The notes beneath the pieces were generated by a model, which was given only the letters and a program-made list of their open reading frames with translations, ran no database searches and had not been told where the DNA came from. Shown here in pieces: positions 56,290 through 64,000 of a DNA stretch of 64,000 nt. The translations under genes and the position numbers were made by a program. This DNA comes from Bactericera cockerelli. Its lineage: Eukaryota; Arthropoda; Insecta; Hemiptera; Triozidae. Position 1 is the first letter of the stretch. Each line of letters begins with the position of its first letter. The DNA lies in NCBI GenBank assembly GCA_024516035.1, contig CM044955.1, positions 45,398,969-45,462,968 of the forward strand, written 5' to 3'.

Positions 56290-56512
56290 TTAAGCACTTG
56301 GTAGTCAAGTGGTTAACGCGCTAGTCTTGTAAACCAGGTAGCTTAGGGATCCGTTGGTTCGAATACCACCCAGTGCATGAATCTTTCCTCATTTATTTGA
56401 GTTTGTGACCACATAATAATAAGACTCTGAGGGTTAGGTGGTAGAAAATAAATGCTTTGAGCATTAACCTCGCCTGGTGGTTACCTTCCACTTAAAAGTG
56501 TTATTATTATTA
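56290..56512 (+). mobile_element. tRNA-derived SINE with (TTA)n tail
   Basis: 'acttggtagtcaagtggtta', 'acgcgctagtcttgtaaacc', B box 'ttggttcgaataccac', then 'agtgcatgaatctttcc' and a tail 'ggttaccttccacttaaaag' ending in (TTA)n at about 56496-56510. Related pieces are at 49380, 55630 and 61255. The tail is the seed of the array at 56678-57850. Confidence 0.7.
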
Positions 56513-56677
56513 TATGACTATGATGTCAGGGCACTTCAGTCCATTCAAGTGTCTCACATCTCCAAGAGCCTGTTCGAAGTGCTCAAATAATAGTTCATTT
56601 ATCACTTATAATTTTTTTGGTAGCTATTCAATGGGGTCCCTCTATTAATACTTTACCTCAGTCATTATTTTTACTTA

Positions 56678-57850
56678 GGTGGTAGAAAATGCTTTGAGCA
56701 TTAACCTCGCCTGGTGGTTACCTTCCACTTAAAAGTATTATTATTACTATTTCCGGTCACCTTCCACTTAAAAGTATTATTATTATTATTTCCGGTCACC
56801 TTCCACTTAAAAGTATTGTTATTATTATTATTTCCGGTCACCTTCCACTTAAAAGTATTGTTATTATTATTTCCGGTCACCTTCCACTTAAAAGTATTAT
56901 TATTATTATTTCCGGTCACCTTCCACTTAAAAGTATTGTTATTATTATTATTTCCGGTCACCTTCCACTTAAAAGTATTATTATTATTATTTCCGGTCAC
57001 CTTCCACTTAAAAGTATTATTATTATTATTTCCGGTCACCTTCCACTTAAAAGTATTGTTATTATTATTTTTTCCGGTCACCTTCCACTTAAAAGTATTG
57101 TTATTATTATTTCCGGTCACCTTCCACTTAAAAGTATTGTTATTATTATTATTTCCGGTCACCTTCCACTTAAAAGTATTGTTATTATTATTTCCGGTCA
57201 CCTTCCACTTAAAAGTATTATTATTATTATTTCCGGTCACCTTCCACTTAAAAGTATTGTTATTATTATTATTTCCGGTCACCTTCCACTTAAAAGTATT
57301 ATTATTATTATTTCCGGTCACCTTCCACTTAAAAGTATTATTATCATTATTTCCGGTCACCTTCCACTTAAAAGTATTATTATTATTATTTCCGGTCACC
57401 TTCCACTTAAAAGTATTATTATTATTATTTCCGGTCACCTTCCACTTAAAAGTATTATTATTATTATTTCCGGTCAACTTCCACTTAAAAGTATTATTAT
57501 TATTATTTCCGGTCACCTTCCACTTAAAAGTATTATTATTATTATTTCCGGTCACCTTCCACTTAAAAGTATTATTATTATTATTTCCGGTCACCTTCCA
57601 CTTAAAAGTATTGTTATTATTATTATTTCCGGTCACCTTCCACTTAAAAGTATTATTATTATTATTATTTCCGGTCACCTTCCACTTAAAAGTATTGTTA
57701 TTATTATTTCCGGTCACCTTCCACTTAAAAGTATTGTTATTATTATTTCCGGTCACCTTCCACTTAAAAGTATTATTATTTCCGGTCACCTTCCACTTAA
57801 AAGTATTATTATTTCCGGTCACCTTCCACTTAAAAGTATTATTATTTCCC
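56678..57850. repeat. 39-42 bp array derived from a SINE tail, ending at an acceptor
   Basis: The first copy repeats the SINE end ('gcattaacctcgcctggtgg', 'ttaccttccacttaaaag', TTA). Then about 27 units follow of 'ccggtcaccttccactta' plus 'aaagtatt(att)n ttt'. The number of ATT triplets varies, so unit length varies. The final unit runs into 'tattatttcccag', the acceptor of exon 10. Both strands are open across it, giving Asn/Lys or Leu/Phe-rich frames that are not genes. Confidence 0.95.
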
Positions 57851-57852
57851 AG

Positions 57853-58153
57853 ACGTGGACGAGTGCCAGATCCCCGGCTTCTGCTCCCAGCTCTGCACCA
57901 ACGAGAAGGGCGGCTACAAGTGCGAGTGCATCTCCGGCTACATCAAGGACCCCCACCACCCCGCCCACTGCAAGGCGAGCGAGGGCCACGCCTCGCTGCT
58001 CTTCGCGCGGAGGCACGACATCCGCAAGATCTCGCTGGACCATCACGAGATGACCGCCATCGTGAACAACACCAAGTCCGCCACCGCCATCGACTTCGTG
58101 TTCCGCACCGGCATGATCTTCTGGAGCGATATATTCGAGATGAAAATCTACAA
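57853..58153 (+). CDS. LpR: LpR exon 10, calcium-binding EGF and propeller start
   Basis: Acceptor atttcccag|ACGTGGAC, donor TACAA|gtgagt. 301 bases, phase 1 to phase 2. '[15 protein letters not shown]' and '[12 protein letters not shown]' form the calcium-binding EGF. '[15 protein letters not shown]' is the standard entry to the first propeller strand, and 'GMIFWSD' is the first YWTD-type motif. The exon is very GC-rich. Confidence 0.94.
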
Positions 58154-58344
58154 GTGAGTATCAGTCAGTATAATCAGGAAAGTGAGAAGTTGTACTAGAT
58201 GTACATGAATATCAGGACATACCTGGACAGTTGTTTCGAGCTTATTTGCTCTCATCAGCAGGTGATAGTTCTGAACCACATTGTTAATCCACTAACCTCT
58301 CTATTTTAATCAGTATAAACAGAGAAGTGAGAAGTTGTTGGTTA

Positions 58345-58570
58345 AATTAGACCCATCTTTGTCGAATCTTATAACTAATAATTCGCACAGGTTTCGTTTA
58401 CAAAATATTGCGACTGCATTTATGTAGATGTATTGGAAAACAGATTCTTTACAGGCATTGGTTAGACCCATCTTTGTCGAATCTTATAACTAATAATTCG
58501 CACAGGTTTCGTTTTACAAAAAACTACGACTGCATTTATGTAGATGTACTGAAAAACAGATTCTTTACAG
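58345..58570. repeat. ~114-bp direct duplication in intron 10
   Basis: 'ttagacccatctttgtcgaa' to 'aacagattctttacaggc' occurs twice (about 58350-58453 and 58463-58571). A hAT-like MITE starts at the end of the second copy. Confidence 0.85.
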
Positions 58571-58819
58571 GCGCAGCCGGTGGTAAAATGTTTTGTATTG
58601 TTGCCACATAAGCCGGACTAAAATAGGATTAATAGAGTCGCTCTTTCAGCATCTATAGAGTTTGAGTTTGTTTACCAATCATACTAATTATACATTAATT
58701 ATTCTAGAAATGTGTGATAATTTTCATTGTGTACAAGATAGGACTTGAGAGAATCCTCTCTTTTTCTTTTTGTCTGGTGTTGCTGCAGTTCCGCAGCTCC
58801 TTAGCACTGGCCGCGCCTG
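58568..58819. mobile_element. hAT-like MITE, third copy
   Basis: Ends caggcgcagccgg and ctggccgcgcctg. The inner 'ttgctgcagttccgcagctc' is shared with 12191 and 54944. I see no clear 8-bp duplication here. Confidence 0.8.
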
Positions 58820-59089
58820 TACTAATTATTCAGTTCTCAGAGCTCGAGACATCCTAGTGAGGTTCGTCAGCTGTACACAACTCAGAGAACCATTTCTTCC
58901 TCTTTTTAATGATAATGTATGTTAGGTAATGTGTGTAATTGCTTCATACTATTTTAAGGTTTGAACTGACTTCAATTGTTGGATCAATAAGGCGGCGAAC
59001 TTGTAATTTAGAAATCGGTGGTTTGAGTCTACTATGGAAATTATTTAGTAAGGCGAGTTTGAGTCATAGTGATCAACGAACTTTCTTGA

Positions 59090-59330
59090 CCGAACTCGGT
59101 AGCTTGATCGATAAGGCGGCGGACTTGTTACCTGGAGGTCGGTGGTTCAAGTCCTGCTTTCAGCGTAGATTTAGGGCGAATTTAATAGACAAATTCTATA
59201 ACTCAAGTAATTTCTAAGCGTCGGTTTTCCCTACCTTACACAGTGTGCAATCCGTGACTTAGCGCCACAGAGATATTACACAAACGTCTATTAATTCCGC
59301 CCTTAGTAAAGCGAGTTTGAATAGGTGTTT
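59090..59330 (+). mobile_element. tRNA-derived SINE, type VI, split by a MITE
   Basis: 'ggtagcttgatcgataaggc', 'ggcggacttgttacctggag' and B box 'ggtggttcaagtcctg', then the 135-bp MITE, then 'gtaaagcgagtttgaat', which continues the SINE as at 19590-19700. A second diverged head lies just upstream (58975-59050). Confidence 0.75.
59171..59305. mobile_element. 135-bp MITE inside a SINE
   Basis: Inverted ends ttagggcgaatttaatagac and gtctattaattccgccctta. Same length as the copy at 41702-41836 and inverted relative to it. Confidence 0.88.
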
Positions 59331-59334
59331 ATTT

Positions 59335-59500
59335 ATTTACACTTTATTGATAGGACATATTATATACAATACAAATAATTACAAATTAAAATACAATAAA
59401 ATAGAAGAAAAAAAATAAAGAAAAAAATAAATAAATATATACAAATATATGTCCAGGTCCTAACTAAAGGGCGGGGTTATTGCCTTAGGCAATCTCTTCC
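59335..59500 (-). repeat. LINE 3'-tail fragment next to exon 11
   Basis: Inverted 'tttatttatttacactttat', 'aggacatattatatacaata' and an A-rich stretch, then 'gtcctaactaaagggcgggg' at 59457. It is the inverse of 14395-14513 and the relative of 51925-52115. It ends about 90 bp before exon 11. Confidence 0.65.
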
Positions 59501-59591
59501 ACCCAACCCTTTCTTCCACCCAACATCACGAAAGTGATTAACACAAATACGACAACAGTGATAGTGTTGAACGCACTGCTTGTGTTCCCAG

Positions 59592-59810
59592 GGCGCCTAT
59601 AGACGAGGGCTCCGAGAGAACAGTTGTGATAGAGCACGACCGGACGTCTGCAGACGGCTTGGCGGTGGACTGGATCTACTCCCACATCTACTGGACAGAC
59701 TCAAGCAAGAACACCATCGAGCTGGCAAACTTTGAGGGCACCATGAGGAAGATTCTAGTCCGATCATATCTCGAAGAACCCAGGTCCTTGGTTGTCAATC
59801 CCATTGATGG
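59592..59810 (+). CDS. LpR: LpR exon 11, propeller blade with YWTD
   Basis: Acceptor gttcccag|GGCGCC, donor GATGG|gtgagt. 219 bases, phase 2 to phase 2. 'TSADGLAVDWIYSHIYWTD' is a classic class B strand, then 'NTIELANFEGTMRKIL' and 'EPRSLVVNPIDG'. It matches the VLDLR/LpR propeller in order. Confidence 0.94.
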
Positions 59811-59829
59811 GTGAGTTTTCTTGTCCTCC

Positions 59830-60428
59830 TCAGACCCCGCGTCGTATACACGACATAATTATGTATATACGACATTTGTACTTTAATGTGTTTTTTTAAC
59901 GCTTTCGATCCCAGTGTCGTATATAAACGACATGGCCAAATGGCCATTTTGGACATGGGATTTCGGAATGACCATTTTTTTTTAAATACTTTGTCCCAAT
60001 GAAAGCCACAGTTGACATGGCATCAAAAAATTCGACCATAAAATATGCTCGGGACTGAGGAGGTAAGTTTCATTATTATCTACTAGAATGCCATTTAATT
60101 ATCAAACTATTACTATCATTATTAATACCTATTATTTATCAGTAAAGATGTACATATGTATGTAACTATGCATACAAATATTGATTACAAAGAAATGGAT
60201 ATAATTTTGAAAATAATAATTTAATTATAGGAAAAAGAGACATTTGCACAAGGTATCTCAAGTCTTGGGCAACGAACCGTAACTAGTTATAGGACATGAT
60301 AAAAGAAACATTTCTTCCCCAGGTGAATTTTGACATGAAAAAAAAAAAAAAGAAATAGGAAAATGAGCATACGAGTATATGTATATCTTGGTAAGTAAAG
60401 GGTAAATCCAAGATTTAACATCATTATT
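59830..60428. other. Intron 11, 5' part
   Basis: Contains short palindromes 'gtcgtatatacgac'-like (59840-59940) and 'tggccaaatggcca' (59932-59946). These look like remnants of an interspersed element, but its identity is unknown. Confidence 0.45.
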
Positions 60429-60625
60429 ATGTCTGTCCTGGTAGCTCAGTGGTAAAGGCGGCACTCTGTGAATCCAGAGATACCAGAGGTCGTGGGTTCG
60501 AAACCCAGCCGAGACATGAGAAGTTATCCTCCCATTTGGGAATTTTACCACATAATAATATGTCTTGGGCTTACTGCTGGAATAATGGGACTTTAATAGT
60601 CCTAATCGGGCAGTATAAATAATTA
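60429..60625 (+). mobile_element. tRNA-derived SINE, type IV
   Basis: 'tggtagctcagtggtaaagg' (A box) and 'gtgggttcgaaacccagcc' (B box, perfect T-arm) are tRNA-like. The acceptor arm does not close properly and a body continues ('cccatttgggaattttacc', 'gtcctaatcgggcagtataa'). It is therefore a SINE, not a tRNA gene. Confidence 0.72.
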
Positions 60626-60690
60626 TGTCCTATAACCTCTTACCATTTACACCATTGACCTGAAACACCCTGTAAGTTATACAAGTGTAT

Positions 60691-60735
60691 GTCCTAACTA
60701 AGAGGCGGGGCTATGGTAACCACTCCCTCTCTTCT
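60691..60735 (-). repeat. LINE-tail fragment touching the exon 12 acceptor
   Basis: 'gtcctaactaagaggcgggg' matches the blocks at 52060 and 59457. It runs to within about 20 bp of the exon 12 acceptor and merges into its pyrimidine tract. Confidence 0.6.
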
Positions 60736-60741
60736 CCTCAG

Positions 60742-60871
60742 GTGGATGTACTGGTCCGATTGGGGTGCCACGCCCAAAATCGAGCGCGCAGGCATGGATG
60801 GCTCTCATAGGAAAGTTGTCATTGTGCGGGACATCAAGTGGCCCAACGGTCTCACTCTAGACCTTGTGCAG
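60742..60871 (+). CDS. LpR: LpR exon 12, propeller blade with YWSD and WPNG
   Basis: Acceptor ttctcctcag|GTGGATG, donor GTGCAG|gtaaac. 130 bases, phase 2 to phase 0. '[20 protein letters not shown]' and '[11 protein letters not shown]' are the most conserved stretch of the LDLR propeller. Confidence 0.94.
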
Positions 60872-61871
60872 GTAAACCAATTTCTCATTCTACCTTCTGA
60901 CACCGCTCACTTTTAAAGTACACCAATATGGGAACTTCACGATTCGGCCCAAATCACCTGAGTAGACCTTTTCTATAGCATGATTCAGCCCCAAAAAAAC
61001 ACAACATGATTCGTCCCAAAACACACTATCAAGTTTTGATCCCACACAAAAAATCCCACTTTTATTCCAACCAATATTCAGATAAGGCAGTCTAAGAAAA
61101 GTCGAGGCGAGAAACGGCAAACGTGTGTACTAGAGACCTACAGATAACGAATTATGTAGTTTGTGATGTTACTACCGCTTTAAGGGGAAACCTGGGAAGT
61201 TGCTTGCGGCGAACATACGTATACAAATGCAGTATCTGACACGTTCTCACACTTCATCTCATGCATTGGTGGTGAAGGTGCTAGTCTTGTAATCCAGGTA
61301 CCGGAAAGCACCCAATGCATGAGTTTAAACTCATTGATTTGAAAAGTTGACCACATAATAATAGCAACAAAAGTGCGGATATATGTCCTACAATAATATA
61401 ATTATGTATAATTGTATATTGTATATGTTTTATGAATGTATATTTTACTTTAATTTTCATTGGTTTTGTATTCCTTTTTTTTTTCTTCTTTGTATTCTAT
61501 CTTGTGTAAATTTTGTGTTTTGTGGTTCTCGAATTATAGACTTTTAAACATACACACACAAAGGATAAGTAGGTACCAAGAAGAATGAGAAAAGAAAGGG
61601 AAAAGGAACAATGAAAGAGAAATACAATAGGAAGTGAATAAAACGTAGAATGAGATTTTTTTAAATAACCCTCAGATGTTTTCAAATATGTACAATTGTA
61701 CACCCATGTAACATTCTATGATCTTGATTTTTTTTTTTTTTAATGATACTGTCTACAGGTCTACACATGCTGGCATAGCAGGATAACTACGCCAACATGC
61801 AATAAATGTTTTTGTTATGGTTGTGAAATAAAAAATGGGAAAAATTACATTACATTTTCTGTTCATCCCAG
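60872..61871. other. Intron 12
   Basis: A SINE fragment is present at about 61255-61370 ('gctagtcttgtaatccagg', 'acccaatgcatgag'). A T-run lies at 61729-61741. No gene. Confidence 0.5.
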
Positions 61872-62096
61872 AAACGCCTATACTGGGTGGACGCGAAACT
61901 GAACGAGATCTCATCTTGCGACTACAACGGTGAGTCCAGACGTCTGATCCTGTACTCCCCCCGCGCCCTCGCCCACCCCTTCTCCATCAGCACATTCGAG
62001 GACTGGCTCTACTGGACCGACTGGAACCAGAAGACCATCTTCAAGGCCAACAAGTTCACGGGAGACAACCTGACAGCCATCACCGGTATCCACCAG
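61872..62096 (+). CDS. LpR: LpR exon 13, two propeller strands (last exon seen)
   Basis: Acceptor catcccag|AAACGCC, donor CACCAG|gtaagt. 225 bases, phase 0 to phase 0. 'RLYWVDAKLNEISSCDYNG', 'ALAHPFSISTFEDWLYWTDW' and 'IFKANKFTGDNLTAI' match the fourth and fifth blades of the VLDLR/LpR propeller. The last 20 bases seed the 34-bp array. No later exon is in the window. Confidence 0.94.
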
Positions 62097-62306
62097 GTAA
62101 GTACCCAACACCATCACCGGTATCCACCAGGTAAGTATCCAACACCATCACCGGTATCCACCAGGTAAGTACCCAACACCATCACCGGTATCCACCAGGT
62201 AAGTACCCAACACCATCACCGGTATCCACCAGGTAAGCACCCAACACCATCACCGGTATCCACCAGGTAAGTACCCAACACCATCACCGGTATCCACCAG
62301 GTAAGT
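62077..62306 (+). repeat. 34-bp array of exon 13 end plus donor, seven donors
   Basis: The unit is 20 exon bases (ccatcaccggtatccaccag) plus 14 intron bases (gtaagtacccaaca). CAG|gtaagt donors stand at 62097 + 34n up to 62301. The frame stays open for two units after the first donor and then stops at TAA (62166-62168). Any later donor would also shift the frame. Confidence 0.97.
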
Positions 62307-62309
62307 ACT

Positions 62310-63009
62310 TTAGTTAGCAATTATAAAAATTGCGAGTTAATGTAGCTAGTGTTCACTAGCCTGTTTCGGGGTGCGGCACCTGTTGTTAACTTATCCGCAT
62401 TCCCCTCCTTAGGTAAATTGATAATAGTGGTTGCTATTTGCTATATGTGTCTACATAAAAAAAAAGAAAGGGTTCATTTGGTCGCCTATCTGTTCCTATC
62501 TAAGCTACTGTTGTAAAGGTCTTATATATATGTATCTCACTGCTGATAACATAACCACAGCAAGATACGTAAAAGTAGTGTCTTAAGTCATAAAAAAAAA
62601 AAAAAAAAAAAAACAAAAAAAAATAACCTCTCCTAATTAACCTATCTTTATGAAGTGCGTGAGTAAGTTAGTTTGTAGTTGTTTTGTCAAGTAGTAATGT
62701 TCTATGTTAGTGTGTAAGTAGGTAGTTGTGTCAGTTTTGACATGTAGGTATGTATGTTCAGTCAGTATAAATGGGCTTTTTGTGGGCTTTTTATTTTATA
62801 TACCTTTTTATATATATATTTTATTTGTTTATTTATTTTTTTGCCTCTTTTGTGTGCAATATGCCTCTTTTTTGCCTCTTTTGATTTATGTGCGTTTCTC
62901 TTCTTTCTTTTTTGCCTCTTTTACGGGTACATGACTCTTTTATGGGTGTTTTACCTCTTTTGTGGGCTTTTTTTTTTAATATCACATATTTTTTTTTTTT
63001 AATATAAGA
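62310..63009. other. Interval between exon 13 array and LINE fragment
   Basis: A poly-A run at 62592-62620, then T-rich sequence with repeated 'tttgcctctttt' and 'tgggctttt' words (62765-62990). No coding support. Confidence 0.5.
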
Positions 63010-64000
63010 TAAAAAAATTAAAATACTAGGGTCTGACCAAGAATGATACTATACTATAGATTAAATTGCTTTGGTAGCACTTGCTGAAAAATTCCTTACT
63101 AGAATGAAACGTTCCTATTTTTCCTACATATAAACCCCTCTCCTCTTTGTATATTGGGCATGTCATTATTCTGTGTGCTGGAGTATCTGGAACAGAGCAT
63201 CTTTGGCAATCCGGGCTTGTAATTTTGTTGATTCTGTAGAGATGGATGTTGAACTCGCCATGTCCTGATAGCATACAGGTGAAGTCTCTGGTAAATGTCA
63301 AGTCATATTTTGCTCTGATGTGTACCGTGGGGAAAATGTCTTTGGTGCATTGTCCTTTTTGTGATAAAACCCAAGTTTCATTCCATAGATCTATTGTCTT
63401 TTGCCGTAGTTCTAATTTTAAAGACTGTTTGGTATACTCAGCTCCCATGTACACGACATTAAGGATGAGCAGATTCCGTACTTTCTGAAAGTCTCTAAAG
63501 TTGCTAATTCTTTGATGATATAGTAAATAGGTGGTTCAAAAGCTATTATTTGTGCCGCTTCATGGGAAATGGTTTTATAACCTTTAATAACGCTCAATAA
63601 ACATGTTCTTTGAGCTGAGGCAACTGTTTTATTTAATTTTTTGATATCTAGTCTATGGCACCAGATATTACAGGCATAGGACATTATTGGGATGATTACT
63701 GATTTGTAAATTACGGATATTGCTTTCCCTGTATTCCAATTAAGCTTGAGATAGTGACGCATCGCAAAGAAGATGTTTTTTGATTTGTCCGCGATGTATT
63801 TTATGTGTTCATTAAAGCTGAGTTTTGTATCAATAATAACGCCAAGATATTTAAATTGGTCTACTTTTCCAATATGGTTTCCATTTATAAGGGTTCTAGG
63901 TTTTGTTTTCAGATTTCCAAAAACCATTAATTTAGTTTTGGATGTTGCTATTTCTTGTTTCGACTCTTGCATCCACTTCTCCAGTTTTTCTGTACATAAA
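63010..64000 (-). pseudogene. R1-like non-LTR retrotransposon, 3' fragment cut by the window edge
   Basis: On the minus strand the end of a reverse transcriptase polyprotein is readable. It enters at the right edge with 'TKLMVFGNLKTKPRTLI', then 'QFKYLGVIIDTKLSFNEHI', the typical stretch after the RT catalytic core, then 'SVIYKSVIIPIMSYACNIW'. A frameshift near 63440 leads to the C-terminal part with a CX2C...HX4C cluster (CQRCSVPDTPAHRIMTC). No RNase H follows, unlike the element at 3829, so it belongs to an R1-like clade. Its 5' part lies beyond 64000. A T-run on the + strand at 62990-63000 may be its A tail. Confidence 0.8.

Larger units (their letters stand above)
11078..62096 (+). other. 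LpR: Lipophorin receptor (LpR/VLDLR-like) gene, 3' end missing
   Basis: The gene has one of three alternative first exons, then twelve shared exons (numbered 2-13 here) that splice in frame throughout. Domain order is signal peptide, short variable N-terminus, eight LDLa repeats, EGF, calcium-binding EGF ('DVDEC'), then the LDLR class B beta-propeller with FWSD, YWTD, YWSD, YWVD and YWTD strands and the hallmark 'WPNGLTLDL'. Eight LDLa followed directly by two EGFs and one propeller is the VLDLR/insect lipophorin receptor layout, not LRP1, LRP2 or arrow. In insects these plasma-membrane receptors take up lipophorin lipid into fat body, ovary and other tissues. The sixth blade, third EGF, O-glycosylated stretch, transmembrane helix and NPxY-type tail must lie past 64000. 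Introns are unusually long for an insect and hold most repeats of the window. Confidence 0.93.

Noticed and set aside
56701..58198. Long frames on both strands, one running into exon 10
   Set aside because: They are products of the 39-42 bp array. The + strand frame enters exon 10 in the wrong phase, while the spliced receptor frame there is clear.
60429..60510. tRNA gene candidate with good A and B boxes and T-arm
   Set aside because: The acceptor stem does not pair cleanly and a non-tRNA body follows as in the other SINEs.
32685..62096. Possibility that the receptor is LRP1, LRP2 or arrow
   Set aside because: Eight LDLa repeats followed at once by two EGFs and a propeller fit VLDLR/LpR. 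LRP1 has two LDLa first, LRP2 has seven first and many clusters, and arrow/LRP6 begins with propellers.

Overview
This is an AT-rich, repeat-dense insect nuclear window. The evidence is a spliced lipophorin/VLDL-type receptor gene, an I-clade LINE, an R1-like LINE, a Tc1 element, and many tRNA- and 5S-rRNA-derived SINEs and MITEs. The receptor and repeat mix would suit a hemipteran such as a planthopper, but that is a guess.

Main gene. The 5' two thirds of a lipophorin receptor (LpR/VLDLR-like, LDLR superfamily) lies on the + strand. Three mutually exclusive first exons (11078-11246, 14939-15134, 25554-25704) each encode a signal peptide and a different short N-terminus. All three end in phase 1 with a G. 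Twelve shared exons follow between 32685 and 62096, with consistent phases and GT/AG borders. They encode eight LDL-receptor class A repeats, an EGF module, a calcium-binding EGF module and five YWTD-type strands of the beta-propeller. The end of the propeller, third EGF module, transmembrane segment and tail lie beyond the right edge.

Layout. 0-1 kb: a 61-bp tandem array, then the minus-strand first exon of a small secreted protein with a good TATA/initiator promoter. 1-10.1 kb: a MITE, 5S-derived SINEs, and a complete but frameshifted 6.2-kb I-clade LINE with a 13-bp target-site duplication. 11-15 kb: receptor exons 1A and 1B, a tRNA-SINE, an unclassified 0.6-kb repeat with a nested hAT MITE, and a Tc1 element. 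16.4-23.6 kb: palindromic 'gcata' patches around an unrecognised three-exon minus-strand gene with one frameshift. 25-32 kb: exon 1C, more copies of the 0.6-kb repeat, a mariner relic and a 44-bp array. 32.7-62.1 kb: the shared receptor exons, whose introns are full of SINEs, MITEs and minisatellites, including a 3.5-kb 107-bp satellite derived from a SINE body. 63-64 kb: an R1-like LINE fragment.

Most unusual signal. At receptor exons 5, 6 and 13 the last bases of the exon plus the 5' splice site have been amplified in tandem (55 bp x 9, 61 bp x 35, 34 bp x 7). A 106-bp duplication repeats the donor of exon 2. All four units are 1 modulo 3. Only the first donor of each array keeps the receptor reading frame.
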